Shown one piece after another: positions 38,678 through 48,422 of a DNA stretch of 64,000 bases (its first letter is position 1; each line of letters begins with the position of its first letter). The notes below the pieces were generated by a model. The model did no database searches and had not been told where the DNA came from. It saw only the letters and a program-made list of their open reading frames with translations. The stretch covers positions 124,001-188,000 of the forward strand of contig NZ_AQQY01000007.1 of the NCBI RefSeq assembly GCF_000671395.1, written 5' to 3'. Position numbers and translations under genes: made by a program. The stretch is from Actibacterium atlanticum. Lineage in GTDB: Bacteria > Pseudomonadota > Alphaproteobacteria > Rhodobacterales > Rhodobacteraceae.

Positions 38678-39328
38678 TTAGTTGGTCAGCATCCGTAGGC
38701 CCTGCGTCACATCCGTGCGCACGGCCAAGCGCAAGGCCGGCTCGTCTCCGGCCCGCAAAGCATCAACAATATCACGGTGATGGCGCGGGGATTCACTGCG
38801 CCCGAGCCGCCCATAAAGCGCCCGCATCGTCGGCCCCAGTTGCAGCCAGACCGTTTCAGTCAGGGCCAGCATCGCAGGCGCCTGCGCCCGCAGGTACAGC
38901 GTGCGGTGAAAATCCAGATTGCTACGGATATAGCCCACAGCATCGTTGCGGCTGACAACCTCGGAAATGGTCACATTGATCGCCTGCAACCGTTCGATCA
39001 GCGCCATATGGGCACGGGGCAACGCGCGCGAGGCCAGCTCGGTCTCCAACAGGGCACGCAGCGCCGCCAGCTCTTCGATCCGTTCATTGGACAGCTCAGG
39101 CGTGGTTACCCGGCCCGAAGGCGACATCGACAATGCGCCTTCGGCCACCAGCCTGCGCATTGCCTCTCGCACGGGTGTCATCGAAACATCGAACTGCTTG
39201 GCCACCCCACGCAAAGTCAGCGACGCACCCGGCGTCAGCTGGCCATGCATGATCATGGTGCGCAGGTGGCGATAGATCTGCTCGTGCGCGGCAGAGGTTC
39301 CATCACTGGAAAGAGGTTGGGTCAACAT
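38678..39328 (-). CDS. GntR-family regulator with FCD domain, candidate TCA-cycle repressor
   Basis: A 216-residue FadR-subfamily regulator. The winged helix covers about residues 12-78 (EQIYRHLRTMIMHGQLTPG, then GVAKQFDVSMTPVREAMRRLVAEGAL); the FCD ligand domain follows, with the LDFHRTLY and HHRDIVDAL histidines that often bind a metal and a carboxylate. An operator TGTGATCACA lies 9 bases before its ATG, and doublets of the same site stand before sdhC and sucC. I infer an autoregulated repressor sensing a TCA acid; the ligand is unknown. Confidence 0.88.
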   Translation of the reverse strand: MLTQPLSSDGTSAAHEQIYRHLRTMIMHGQLTPGASLTLRGVAKQFDVSMTPVREAMRRLVAEGALSMSPSGRVTTPELSNERIEELAALRALLETELASRALPRAHMALIERLQAINVTISEVVSRNDAVGYIRSNLDFHRTLYLRAQAPAMLALTETVWLQLGPTMRALYGRLGRSESPRHHRDIVDALRAGDEPALRLAVRTDVTQGLRMLTN

Positions 39329-39336
39329 GGCTTGAA

Positions 39337-39346
39337 TGTGATCACA
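39337..39346. promoter_or_regulatory. Operator TGTGATCACA before the GntR gene
   Basis: The palindrome in AATGTGATCACAAATT lies in the 31-base gap between the metallopeptidase stop and the GntR start, 9 bases upstream of the ATG. A bound repressor here would block transcription or the ribosome site, the classic autoregulation layout. Confidence 0.8.
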
Positions 39347-39359
39347 AATTTGACCAGCG

Positions 39360-40064
39360 TCAATCCGCGAAACGCCAGCGATGCAGTCCCGCCCCTTGTT
39401 CGTGCAGCCAGCGCCGATGAACTGCGTAATCAGGACAGAGCCGCTCTACCACGGCCCAGAACGCTGCTGAGTGGTTCATTTCCTGCAAATGGGCGACCTC
39501 ATGCGCGGCGACGTAGTCCAGCACCTCACAGGGCGCCATAATCAGCCGCCACGAGTAGCTCAGGTTCCCGGTCGAAGAACACGAGCCCCAGCGGGACCGC
39601 GTATCGCGCAAAGTCAGCTTGCAGTAGGGGCGGCCAAGCATCGCAGCATATTTATCCGAGGCCGCCGCCAAACGGTCCCGCGCGGCCAGCTTAAGAAAGG
39701 CCTCTACCCGTTTGCCCGGGCGGCTTGCCGACACAGGCACCAGGATTTCACCGTCCTCAACCCGCGCGCTGCGCACCTGATCCGGCATCACCGCATGCAA
39801 GGTGCCCTCAAACGGGACACGCGTGCCAAAATCCACGTGCACCTGATCCGGATGCGCCTTCAGATGTCCCCGAATCCAATCGGCCTTTTCATTGAGAAAG
39901 GCCAATCCGTCATCCAGCGGGGCGCGGGGCGGAAGTGTCAGCGTCACCCGCCCGTCAAGCTGCGATATGCGCAGGCTATAGCGCCGCGCGCGGCCAGAAC
40001 GACGCAGGCGAATCTCCAACGGCGGATCACCGGGCAAAAAGGTGGACTTCGGGTCTGTGCGCAT
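39360..40064 (-). CDS. YgjP-like zinc metallopeptidase (DUF45/M48-type)
   Basis: A 234-residue protein of the YgjP/SprT-like group. The zinc motif HEVAHLQEMNHS near residue 190 gives two histidines and the catalytic glutamate, with a further ligand expected in the following helix. RDTRSRWGSCSSTGNLSYSWRLI is the family block. Physiological substrate unknown. It is directly upstream of the GntR gene on the same strand, so the two may share a transcript. Confidence 0.88.
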   Translation of the reverse strand: MRTDPKSTFLPGDPPLEIRLRRSGRARRYSLRISQLDGRVTLTLPPRAPLDDGLAFLNEKADWIRGHLKAHPDQVHVDFGTRVPFEGTLHAVMPDQVRSARVEDGEILVPVSASRPGKRVEAFLKLAARDRLAAASDKYAAMLGRPYCKLTLRDTRSRWGSCSSTGNLSYSWRLIMAPCEVLDYVAAHEVAHLQEMNHSAAFWAVVERLCPDYAVHRRWLHEQGAGLHRWRFAD

Positions 40065-40213
40065 CGTCGGGCACCCTAACGTGCTGAGCCCCGGAATCCA
40101 GCCAATATTGGCGGAATTCTTGGCTGAACCCCAAAAGGGCTTTGACAGCCCCGGGCACTTGTGGCAGTTGGCATCGACTCCGCACTGATTGTGATTGATG
40201 TAAGAGGATCTCC

Positions 40214-40540
40214 ATGCCCAAGGAAGAATGGGGCGTCAAACGCGTTTGCCCGACCACCGGAAAACGGTTCTATGACCTGAACAAAGACCCCGTCGTAAGC
40301 CCATACACCGGCGAGATCGTTAATCTGGATACCGGCAAAGGCCGTACCCTGGTTGCAGACAAATCCGACGCCAAAAGTGAACCCCAAGCCGAAGAGGCGC
40401 TGGTGGAAGGCGAAGACGTCCTGGATGATGCAGATACCGATCTGGATCTGGGCGATGACGTTCTGGACGATGACGCCGACGACGACGAGGTATCGCTGGA
40501 AGAAATTGCCGATGTCGCGTCCGAAGACGACGACAGCTAA
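40214..40540 (+). CDS. TIGR02300-family protein (FYDLN acid domain)
   Basis: A 108-residue protein found in alphaproteobacteria. The N-terminal half carries WGVKRVCPTTGKRFYDLNKDPVVSPYTGE, with the name-giving FYDLN; the C-terminal half is almost only Asp, Glu, Val, Leu and Ala. Function unknown. GAGGAT precedes the ATG. A hairpin (40556-40582) and tRNA-Ala follow. Confidence 0.92.
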   Translation: MPKEEWGVKRVCPTTGKRFYDLNKDPVVSPYTGEIVNLDTGKGRTLVADKSDAKSEPQAEEALVEGEDVLDDADTDLDLGDDVLDDDADDDEVSLEEIADVASEDDDS

Positions 40541-40555
40541 AAAAGCTCTGGCGCG

Positions 40556-40582
40556 CGGGGGATTTATGCTTGAACTCCCCCG
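40556..40582 (+). terminator. Hairpin after the FYDLN gene
   Basis: CGGGGGA (40556-40562) pairs with TCCCCCG (40576-40582) and is followed by TGGGCTTCTCT. The tail is only partly T-rich, so termination is likely but not certain. Confidence 0.6.
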
Positions 40583-40630
40583 TGGGCTTCTCTAAATACG
40601 CCCGCACAGACGGCAACGTCTGACAAGGTA

Positions 40631-40706
<76 letters not shown>

Positions 40707-40822
40707 TTTTTCTTTTCCCGCAGCGACAACCGATAAACCCATGATGGGTAAGTAAAATCGACGTTTCAAGCGGCGTTTCTACTCTCGCATACACACCCGC
40801 CAGAGCCCGCTGAAAAGGTCGT

Positions 40823-41170
40823 TTGGCTCATTTGAATGCGGTTGCAGTGAGCAATGACACAGAATTTCACCAACTGATCGCAGAGGCAGCAAAGAACTCT
40901 GCCCTGTCGCTTTCGGTCGCCCCGGTTGGCGCGTTGCTGTTTTCCGCCACGGTGAACCTCTATTCTGGCGTGCCGCAGGCCCGCCACAGGCTTGTGCAAG
41001 CCCATGAAGCCATCATGGAAGCCATTATTGGCCACGATCCCAAAACCGCGGAAAAGTGGATGGCCCGTCACATACGTGACTTCCGTACGGGCTATGAAAT
41101 TCTTGGGGTTGATATGCACGCACCGATCACCCTTCACCCGCGCGCATTGGAAGTCATGCAATCAAGCTAG
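40823..41170 (+). pseudogene. C-terminal remnant of a GntR/FCD-type regulator
   Basis: About 115 residues match only the second half of an FCD ligand-binding domain: NDTEFHQLIAEAAKN, then AHEAIMEAIIGHDPKTAEKWMARHIRDF. The winged-helix DNA-binding half is missing. An in-frame TGA lies at 40811, and nothing upstream in 40707-40822 encodes the lost part, so this is a truncation rather than a frameshift. It is a different subgroup from the intact regulator at 38678. The break between this remnant and the tRNA suggests an old recombination event. Confidence 0.75.
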
Positions 41171-41272
41171 GCGCGGCGGTTCGCACCGCCCCCCGGCAAT
41201 ATCGCGAAACACCTTGAGCCGGTTCCCCCCGCGCCTTACATCTGGCCTTATCAGATTTTCCAAAGGCCCCAT

Positions 41273-42049
41273 ATGTTTGACCGTTTCACTGATGTCTTGT
41301 TGCGCCATTTCATTTTGTTGATGCTGGCCATTCTGGCGCTGGCGACCGTGCTTTTGTCAGCCTTCCCGATCGCACAGGCGCCCGGATATCACGACTTCGC
41401 GGATGTCTCGCATTGGCACGGTTTCACCGGCATGGGCGATATCCTGTCGAACTTTCCCTATGCGCTGGTCTCGGCCCTGCCGATCCTGCAGATTCTGCGT
41501 GGCCCGGTGCAGGCGCGCGAGCTTTACTATCTGGCGTTCTTTCTGGCCACAGGGACGGTTGCGATTACCTCCACCGCCTATCACCTTGATCCGCAAAACT
41601 TCACCGTGCTGCCTGACCGGATCATCATCATCATGTCGGGCATTTTCCTGATGGGCATCGCCATCACACCGCTGCTAAGCCACCGTCAGGCGCTCAGCGC
41701 CATGTACATCGGGGCGCTCTATGGCGTGCTGGGGCTGATGTGGTGGTATTATACCGCCGAACATGGCGTAGAGAGCTTCGGCCCCTATGCCTTTTGCCAA
41801 GTGTTCATCCTGCTGAGTGTGCTCTTGTTTGCCGTGATCCGGGTCCGGCGCGGGTTGCCCGCCAAGTATCTGTTCGCAGCGGTAGGGTTTTATGCGCTGT
41901 CAAAACCGCTCGAAGCCATGGACGTGCAGCTCTACGAAGCGCTCCACCACACGCTCAGCGGCCATACGCTGAAACATCTGGTGATCGTCCCTGCCGTGGT
42001 CATGGTGCATTTGCACATGCTTGCCGAACGCCGCGCCGAGGTGACCTGA
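41273..42049 (+). CDS. Seven-helix CREST-like membrane protein (putative hydrolase)
   Basis: A 258-residue protein with about seven membrane helices. Conserved-looking polar residues match the CREST superfamily (alkaline ceramidase, PAQR, Per1): Asp in GDILSNFP, Ser and His in TSTAYHLD, and the pair HTLKH near the C-terminus. Such proteins are metal-dependent lipid amide hydrolases or receptors. The assignment rests on topology and these residues only. No RBS of note beyond AAGG near 41263. Confidence 0.65.
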   Translation: MFDRFTDVLLRHFILLMLAILALATVLLSAFPIAQAPGYHDFADVSHWHGFTGMGDILSNFPYALVSALPILQILRGPVQARELYYLAFFLATGTVAITSTAYHLDPQNFTVLPDRIIIIMSGIFLMGIAITPLLSHRQALSAMYIGALYGVLGLMWWYYTAEHGVESFGPYAFCQVFILLSVLLFAVIRVRRGLPAKYLFAAVGFYALSKPLEAMDVQLYEALHHTLSGHTLKHLVIVPAVVMVHLHMLAERRAEVT

Positions 42050-42063
42050 ATACCCCCCCCTGC

Positions 42064-42152
42064 CCACGCCACGGGTACGCGCGCCGGTCAGGACACTTCC
42101 GATGCCAAAGGTACGATCAGCGCGGCGGCGCGCCACGCCAAGCCCCCCGCAC
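42064..42152 (+). pseudogene. Decayed entericidin gene remnant
   Basis: The stretch around 42067-42142 aligns with the second half of the intact entericidin gene (19815-19890): shared blocks include CGCCGGTCAGGACA, TTC-GA-GCC and GGCGGCGCGC-ACGCCAAG. The start, lipobox and stop codon are lost. The match continues into the 11-bp repeat block that follows, so gene and repeats were copied together. Confidence 0.75.
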
Positions 42153-42159
42153 ATCGTAT

Positions 42160-42196
42160 GCATAGGATGTGCATGGGTTGTGCATCCCTTGTGTAT
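42160..42196. repeat. 11-bp GCATNNNWTGT repeat block, copy 3
   Basis: Units GCATAGGATGT, GCATGGGTTGT and GCATCCCTTGT, then a degraded GTATG. It ends three bases before the stop of the convergent lolD gene. Confidence 0.88.
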
Positions 42197-42198
42197 GC

Positions 42199-42876
42199 CT
42201 AAATCAGCGCCCCGTTTTGCAGCCTGACCGTGCGGTCCATCCGCGCTGCAAGCTCCAGATTATGGGTGGCGATCAGCGCCGCCAGACCGGTCTCATGCAC
42301 CAGATCCATCAGCGCGGCAAACACCGTGTCTGATGTTTCCGGGTCAAGGTTTCCGGTCGGCTCATCGGCCAACAGCAGTTTGGGCTTATTCGCCATCGCC
42401 CGGCAAAAGGCGACGCGTTGCTGCTCGCCACCTGACAGGGCTGCGGGGCGGTGATCGGCACGATGATCCACGCCGACTTTCGCCAACAAATCAAGGGCAT
42501 AGGCACGGGCCTCGCGGTCCGCCACGCCATTGGCCAGCTGCGGCAGAACGATGTTCTCCAGCGCCGTGAATTCAGGCAGCAGGTGGTGAAACTGATAGAC
42601 AAAACCAACATCATTGCGCCGGATCGCGGTGCGGCGGCGGTCTGACAATTGGTCCACCGCCTGACCTGAAATCTGCACCACACCACCGTCGGCCGTGTCC
42701 AGCAGACCCGCGATGTGCAACAGCGTCGATTTCCCCGCGCCCGAGGGCGCAACCATCGCCACGGCCTCGCCCGGTTGCACTTGCAAATCCACCCCGCGCA
42801 AAACCTCTACGGCGTTGGGCTTTCCTTTGCCGTAGGTCTTTGTAATAGCTTGTAAAACCAGCGTTGGATCACTCAT
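42199..42876 (-). CDS. lolD: Lipoprotein-releasing ABC transporter ATPase LolD
   Basis: A 225-residue ABC ATPase. Walker [11 protein letters not shown]-loop [16 protein letters not shown], signature [14 protein letters not shown], Walker [13 protein letters not shown], switch THN (an Asn/His variant region). With LolC/E it extracts lipoproteins from the inner membrane for LolA. Its start lies inside the end of lolC (8-base overlap), which fixes the pair. Confidence 0.94.
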   Translation of the reverse strand: MSDPTLVLQAITKTYGKGKPNAVEVLRGVDLQVQPGEAVAMVAPSGAGKSTLLHIAGLLDTADGGVVQISGQAVDQLSDRRRTAIRRNDVGFVYQFHHLLPEFTALENIVLPQLANGVADREARAYALDLLAKVGVDHRADHRPAALSGGEQQRVAFCRAMANKPKLLLADEPTGNLDPETSDTVFAALMDLVHETGLAALIATHNLELAARMDRTVRLQNGALI

Positions 42877-44146
42877 AGCGCAGCGCCTCTACCGGGTTCA
42901 TCCGGGCCGCGCGGCGGGCCGGGAAAATGGTGATAATGAATGACAATCCCAGCGATAACCCAACCGCAGACATCACGTCTGAAAGCTCTAGTACCGCGGG
43001 CAAACGATAGATGCCGCGGATGGAAGGATCCCAAACCCCGCCCCCCGATGCGCCGTTTACAAAGGCAAGGATCGGGTCGAAATAGACCGCGAACAGGCAG
43101 CCCAGGATCACGCCGAACCCGGTGCCCAGAATGCCAACCAAAGCGCCGCACAGGAAAAACACCCGCAACACCGACCCTTCGGTCAGCCCCACAGTGCGCA
43201 AAATGCCAATGTCGCGCCCCTTGTTTTTCACCAGCATCACAAGACCCGAGATGATGTTCATCGCCGCGATCAGCACCAGCACCGACATCAGCACGAACAT
43301 CACCGTATCTTCCACATCCAGCGCTTTCAGGAAGCTGGAAGAGGCATCGCGCCATGTCCACAACAGGGCACGCTCACCGCCTGCCCGCAGCAGCGCGGTT
43401 GCATAGTCGTCCACCGCCTCAGGCTCTGTCACCATGACCTCAATTTCGTCGGCCGCGCCTTCGCGGTTAAAAAAGCTCTGGGCCTCGGTAAAGGGCATGT
43501 AGACGCGCGTGCGGTCGATCTCGTATCGACCGGCCTGAAACACATAGACAACCTTGTAAGCCTTTGATCGGATTGAGGTTCCAAAGGCTGTCTTCACCCC
43601 ATTGGGCGAAATCAGCTTGATCGTATCCCCAACCTGCACCCCCAGATTACGCGCCACGCCGGTGCCGATTGCGACGCCTTGTTGAAAGTCATCCAACGTG
43701 CCAAAGGACACTTCGGGCGCGGCAATACGAGGCACTTCGCGCAGGTCTTCAAGGGTGATGCCAAAGACCTCAACGCCCGCGTTGCGGCTGCGCAGATTGG
43801 CCATGACCTGCCCTTTTACCAAAGGCGCGGCGCGGGTGACGCCGTCGATCTCAGCAATGCGCGCCGCCATCTCCTGATAGTCGGCAATGGTGCGGGTGGT
43901 CTGACCCGCGTCGTTTACATAGACGCTGGAATAAACCGTCACATGGGCATTGGCGCCCAGAATTGTATCGACAAATTCAGCCCGAAACCCCGAGCGCACC
44001 GCCAGCGTGATAATCAGCGCAGCCACGGCAAGGGTGATGCCGATCAGGGAAATCCAGGTCATCACGCTGACCCCGCCCTCAGAGCGGCGCGCGCGCAGAT
44101 ATCGCCAAGCGATCATCCATTCAAAACGGGAAAAAGGGGCGGTCAA
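42869..44146 (-). CDS. lolC: Lipoprotein-releasing ABC permease LolC/LolE
   Basis: A 425-residue FtsX-type permease with four membrane helices: one near residue 35, a large periplasmic domain (about 60-270), and three near 285, 330 and 385. It opens [29 protein letters not shown] start at 44146 has AAGGA 6 bases upstream; the frame extends to 44188 without one. One LolC/E gene with LolD implies a homodimeric LolCD(E) as in many alphaproteobacteria. Confidence 0.92.
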   Translation of the reverse strand: MTAPFSRFEWMIAWRYLRARRSEGGVSVMTWISLIGITLAVAALIITLAVRSGFRAEFVDTILGANAHVTVYSSVYVNDAGQTTRTIADYQEMAARIAEIDGVTRAAPLVKGQVMANLRSRNAGVEVFGITLEDLREVPRIAAPEVSFGTLDDFQQGVAIGTGVARNLGVQVGDTIKLISPNGVKTAFGTSIRSKAYKVVYVFQAGRYEIDRTRVYMPFTEAQSFFNREGAADEIEVMVTEPEAVDDYATALLRAGGERALLWTWRDASSSFLKALDVEDTVMFVLMSVLVLIAAMNIISGLVMLVKNKGRDIGILRTVGLTEGSVLRVFFLCGALVGILGTGFGVILGCLFAVYFDPILAFVNGASGGGVWDPSIRGIYRLPAVLELSDVMSAVGLSLGLSFIITIFPARRAARMNPVEALRYE

Positions 44147-44216
44147 TTCTTGTCCTTCCTTGGCTCGCGCTGACAGTGGCCATCCCACCCGTGCGCGTCA
44201 AGCGGTGGCGGCGGGT

Positions 44217-44708
44217 TTACGCCGCCAAAAGCCGCCGCACGGGCCATAACAGCAAAGACAGAAAAGCGGCCATGATCGCCCAGCCGCTAACAAAGCCCAC
44301 AGCCGCACAAATAGCGCCATCCACGGTCAAGGGAAGCGCAGGTTTGAACGTATCCCATGTGCGCTGCGCCAGTTCGCTATCCGCGAAGTTCCACGGGGTC
44401 GACAGGCGCTGCACAACAGACTGCGCTTTCATGGTGTCATAGTCGGCCTGCAAGCGGTCATATCGCGCCAAAGTGGCGCCCATTGTATCGCGCAGGTCCT
44501 CTTTGAACGCGGTGCCTTCAAGCTGGGCCAGCGCCTCTTCGCGGCTTAGCCCGCGCATCTTGGCCGTCACGTCAAAGGCCACGGCCATGCCCCGCAGCTC
44601 ATCCACAGCACCAGACAGACGTTGCAGATACTGTTGCGAAAATTCAGGGAATTGCGACAAGCCCGCCGCCCCCGACAGCCCGGCCGCCAATGTTAGGATA
44701 CGCAGCAT
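44217..44708 (-). CDS. DUF2937 family protein
   Basis: A 163-residue protein with an N-terminal signal-like helix and one C-terminal membrane segment (LTVDGAICAAVGFVSGWAIMAAFLSLLLW). The FPEFSQQYLQRLSGAVDELRG pattern is typical of DUF2937. Function unknown. It lies between proS/Hint genes and lolC on the same strand. Confidence 0.85.
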   Translation of the reverse strand: MLRILTLAAGLSGAAGLSQFPEFSQQYLQRLSGAVDELRGMAVAFDVTAKMRGLSREEALAQLEGTAFKEDLRDTMGATLARYDRLQADYDTMKAQSVVQRLSTPWNFADSELAQRTWDTFKPALPLTVDGAICAAVGFVSGWAIMAAFLSLLLWPVRRLLAA

Positions 44709-44790
44709 TTGGTCCTCTTAGGTGGTTCAGCAGGTCATGCCCGTTACCGGGCACCGATAATCATCAGGGGCGAACGTGCCAACACGCCCC

Positions 44791-45741
44791 CTAGCGCCGC
44801 GCGACAAGCGGCGCAGCATGTGACTTGAGCACCGGGCGCGCAGTGGGCCATTCGCCAGAGTGCCCACCGGACAATTCAGGGAAAATCGCTTCCAGCTCTG
44901 CCCGGATTTCCTCATCTTTTTCAAGAATGTAATTGCCGGGGTGAAAGCTTTCGGTGGTGACACCTTCGGCATAGATGATCTCGTGTTGATCAAACAGCAG
45001 ATGAAGATAGGTGACCGTGTCGCGCGGGCTGCGGGCGATCGTATCGCCGTTGACAAGATGTTTGGCGGCGATCAGGACTTCGTCCTGCCCAAAATACAGC
45101 GGTGCGCGCCAGTCGCGGATCAAGAACCGATGTTGCGGCGATACCAATAGCGGGCGCCGGTTGCCAATCGCTCCTTTCGCAAAGTGGATCGGGGCGTGCT
45201 CGCCGCGGGCGTCCACCTCGCGGTTGCCGATCCAGCGGACCGGCTGCGGGCCATTGTCTTTGGTCACCACCAGATCGCCCACTTCAAGCGTTTCAATCTT
45301 TACCGTGCCATCAGGTGTTCGAATACGGACCCCGGGGGTAAAGCAGGTGATGCCCAATTCCTGAAGCGTGACGGGCTCTTCGATTGTGGTCCAGCTGGTC
45401 GACACCAGCACCGCATCCGTCAGCGTTGAACCATCCGTCGGGGTAAACACCTCGCGCCCGTCAGACAGATAAAAGGTGACGCCCGTGATCGTTTCGGTCG
45501 AGCCATCCGGGTACTGAACGGTGACCGTATCCCCGGTGTAAGAGGCCACGATATCCGTGTCGTCAATCGCATCCCGGCCCTGACGCCCCATCACCTCATC
45601 GCTGCGATGGTCGACAACATTCAGCTCAACAGCTTCCAGCTCCGTCCCCGCAGGGGGCGGATTATACGGATCCATCACGTAAAACGTGTCCGTATAGATG
45701 GTCACATTGTTCCCGTTTCCGGGGCCGTTTGGTGGAGGCAT
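44791..45741 (-). CDS. Hint-domain protein (Hedgehog/intein type)
   Basis: A 316-residue protein. Residues 1-130 are an Asp/Thr-rich N-terminal part (YPDGSTETITGVTFYLSDGRE) like secreted repeat proteins. The Hint domain starts GITCFTPGVRIRTPDG, with Cys at the cleavage position, and holds LEVGDLVVTKDNGPQPVRWIG and SPQHRFLI, the B-block histidine. Such proteins are common in Rhodobacterales; autoprocessing is suggested by the motifs but there is no classic C-extein. No signal peptide is seen; type I export is possible. Confidence 0.85.
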   Translation of the reverse strand: MPPPNGPGNGNNVTIYTDTFYVMDPYNPPPAGTELEAVELNVVDHRSDEVMGRQGRDAIDDTDIVASYTGDTVTVQYPDGSTETITGVTFYLSDGREVFTPTDGSTLTDAVLVSTSWTTIEEPVTLQELGITCFTPGVRIRTPDGTVKIETLEVGDLVVTKDNGPQPVRWIGNREVDARGEHAPIHFAKGAIGNRRPLLVSPQHRFLIRDWRAPLYFGQDEVLIAAKHLVNGDTIARSPRDTVTYLHLLFDQHEIIYAEGVTTESFHPGNYILEKDEEIRAELEAIFPELSGGHSGEWPTARPVLKSHAAPLVARR

Positions 45742-45851
45742 ATTTTATGCTCGATTTACCGCCTCGCCCCGCCCAATCTTTTGTTGGATCAGGGCATTAG
45801 GTAGAATCTAGCACAACCTGACGCTGCGCGACAAGCCACACGGCGCAATTG

Positions 45852-47186
45852 TCAAGCGGCGTAGATGCTCACGACCTTCGCCACTGCGGCTTCGGGCGAC
45901 AATTCTTCGCTTTCACCAGTACGGCGGCAGGTCAGTTCCACAACGCCGTTCTTCAACCCGCGCGGGCCAACGGTGATACGCCAAGGCAGACCGATCAGGT
46001 CCATCGTGGCGAACTTGCCACCGGCACGTTCCTTGCGATCATCATACAAAGGCTCAAGCCCCGCGTTGGTCAGTTGTTCATACAAAGCTTCACAAGCGCC
46101 ATCGGCGGCCTCGTCACCCTGTTTCAGGTTCACGATACCACAGTGGAACGGGGTCACGCCTTCGGGCCAGATGATGCCCTTATCGTCATGGCTGGCTTCA
46201 ATGATCGCGCCCAGCAGGCGGCTGACGCCAATGCCGTGGCTGCCCATTTCCACCGGAACCGGCTTGCCATCGGGGCCTTGCACGGTGGCGCCCATGGAGT
46301 CCGAATACTTGGTGCCGAAATAGAAGATCTGACCGACTTCGATCCCACGGGCGACGCGGCGGCGTTCCTCGGGGATTTCGTTGAACAGGGCTTCGTCGTG
46401 GGTTTCGTCGGTGCGGGCATAACGGCTGGTGAACTCCTCCAGCACGCCCTGACACTGCGCCACGTCATCATAGTCGATCTCGCGGTCACCAAAGGTCAGG
46501 TCGGTGACATCGCTGTCATAGAAGACCTCGGATTCACCGGTTTCGGCCAGCACAAGGAATTCATGCGTATAGTCGCCGCCAATTGGCCCACCATCCGCGC
46601 GCATCGGGATCGCCTGCAGGCCCATGCGTTCATAGGCGCGCAGATAGCTGACCAGATGCCGGTTATAGGCATGCAGCGCGTCTTCTTTGGTCAGGTCAAA
46701 GGTATAACCGTCCTTCATCAGGAATTCACGCCCGCGCATCACGCCGAAACGGGGGCGGATCTCATCGCGAAATTTCCACTGGATATGATAGAGCGTCAGC
46801 GGCAGGTCTTTGTAGCTGCTGACATGGCTGCGGAAAATATCGGTGACCATCTCTTCGTTGGTCGGGCCGTACAGCATATCGCGGCCATGACGGTCGGTGA
46901 TGCGCAGCATCTCTTCGCCGTAATCGTCATAGCGGCCGCTTTCACGCCACAGGTCGGCCGATTGCAGCGTGGGCATCAACAGCGGGATATGACCCGCGCG
47001 CTGTTGTTCTTCGTGCACGATGTCTTCGATCTTGCGCAGAACCTTAAAGCCCAGCGGCAACCACGAATAAATTCCAGCCGCCTGCTGTTTGATCATGCCG
47101 GCACGCAACATATATCGGTGGCTGACGATTTGAGCCTCGGACGGCGTTTCTTTCAAAACGGGCAGGAAATAACGCGACAGACGCAT
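45852..47186 (-). CDS. proS: Prolyl-tRNA synthetase (short alphaproteobacterial type)
   Basis: A 444-residue class II synthetase. It opens [46 protein letters not shown]; motif 2 is [24 protein letters not shown] and motif 3 the [13 protein letters not shown] stretch. The length lacks the editing insertion of the E. coli type, as usual in alphaproteobacteria. In many relatives proS is upstream of lolCD; here Hint and DUF2937 genes lie between. Confidence 0.96.
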   Translation of the reverse strand: MRLSRYFLPVLKETPSEAQIVSHRYMLRAGMIKQQAAGIYSWLPLGFKVLRKIEDIVHEEQQRAGHIPLLMPTLQSADLWRESGRYDDYGEEMLRITDRHGRDMLYGPTNEEMVTDIFRSHVSSYKDLPLTLYHIQWKFRDEIRPRFGVMRGREFLMKDGYTFDLTKEDALHAYNRHLVSYLRAYERMGLQAIPMRADGGPIGGDYTHEFLVLAETGESEVFYDSDVTDLTFGDREIDYDDVAQCQGVLEEFTSRYARTDETHDEALFNEIPEERRRVARGIEVGQIFYFGTKYSDSMGATVQGPDGKPVPVEMGSHGIGVSRLLGAIIEASHDDKGIIWPEGVTPFHCGIVNLKQGDEAADGACEALYEQLTNAGLEPLYDDRKERAGGKFATMDLIGLPWRITVGPRGLKNGVVELTCRRTGESEELSPEAAVAKVVSIYAA

Positions 47187-47321
47187 GGGCAGCGGGCCTT
47201 TGGTTAGAAAACGTTCCGTCTTGCTTTATGGCAATGCGACCAGCCGAGCAAGCATCGCGCGCCCCTTGCATCACTTGGGGCCATGCGACATGACTGAGAA
47301 AAGCAATTTGCAGGAGGCGAC

Positions 47322-48422
47322 ATGGCATTGCCGGTACGCGATCAGATGAAATATTGGGGCGTTGCGGGCGCGGTGCTCATGGCGCTGCTGTGGGTTCTGG
47401 GCGATGTGATCCTGCCTTTTGTGGTGGGCATGGCCATTGCCTATTGTCTTGACCCAATCGCCGACTGGCTGGAGGACCACGGGTTCTCGCGCGTTTGGGC
47501 GACGGTCACGATCACCTTCTTTGCGTTGCTGATCTTTGTCGCCGCCGCCCTTCTGGTTTTGCCGATGCTGATCGAACAGGCCTTGGCGCTGGTCAATGTT
47601 GCACCGCAGGCGGCGCAGGAATTGCAGGCCTATCTGACGGAACGCTTCCCGGCGCTTCAGGATGAAAACTCGACCATTCGCCAATCGCTGGTCTCGCTGG
47701 GTGACACCATTCAGGCGCGCGGCGGAGAGCTGCTGAATACGGTGCTGAACTCTGCGATGAGCGTCATCAACGTCGTCATGCTGATCGTGCTTGTGCCGGT
47801 GATCACTTTCTATCTGCTGATGGACTGGGACCGCATGGTGGCCGAGATCAACAAGCTTTTGCCGCTGGATCACGCCCCCGCCATCCGTCATGTGGCCAAA
47901 GAGGTGGATAAAACGCTTGCGGCTTTCATCCGGGGCCAAGGCACCGTCTGCCTGATCATGGGCACGCTTTATGCCGTGTCCCTGATGCTGGTCGGTTTGC
48001 AGTTCGGGCTGGTTGTCGGTTTCTTCTCGGGCATCATTGCGTTCATCCCTTACGTCAGCTCGATCCTGGGGGGCGTTCTGGCCATCGGTTTGGCTATTTT
48101 CCAGTTTTGGGGGGAGTGGCACATGATCGGACTGGTCGCTGCCATTTACATCGGCGGTCAAATCCTTGAGGGCAATTTCATCACCCCCAAGCTGGTAGGC
48201 GGCTCGGTCGGGCTGCACCCGGTGTGGCTGATCTTTTCGCTGACGGCCTTTGGCACGGTGTTTGGCTTTGTCGGCCTTATGGTGGCCGTGCCGATAGCCG
48301 CGTCTATCGGGGTGCTGCTGCGGTTCGGGCTACGCCAGTACCAGCAAGGGCGACTTTACAACGGCACCACCGGGCGACTGGTGCGCGAAGCCGAGACACA
48401 ACCGGACACCGACGAGGCATAA
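47322..48422 (+). CDS. AI-2E family transporter
   Basis: A 366-residue protein with about eight membrane helices and the family pattern LPFVVGMAIAYCLDPIADWLE, then the C-terminal GSVGLHPVWLIFSLTAFGTVFGFVGLMVAVPIAA. The family is named after TqsA but most members have no proven link with AI-2. Its stop overlaps the hdaA start (TAATG). GGAGG precedes ATG 47322. Confidence 0.92.
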   Translation: MALPVRDQMKYWGVAGAVLMALLWVLGDVILPFVVGMAIAYCLDPIADWLEDHGFSRVWATVTITFFALLIFVAAALLVLPMLIEQALALVNVAPQAAQELQAYLTERFPALQDENSTIRQSLVSLGDTIQARGGELLNTVLNSAMSVINVVMLIVLVPVITFYLLMDWDRMVAEINKLLPLDHAPAIRHVAKEVDKTLAAFIRGQGTVCLIMGTLYAVSLMLVGLQFGLVVGFFSGIIAFIPYVSSILGGVLAIGLAIFQFWGEWHMIGLVAAIYIGGQILEGNFITPKLVGGSVGLHPVWLIFSLTAFGTVFGFVGLMVAVPIAASIGVLLRFGLRQYQQGRLYNGTTGRLVREAETQPDTDEA

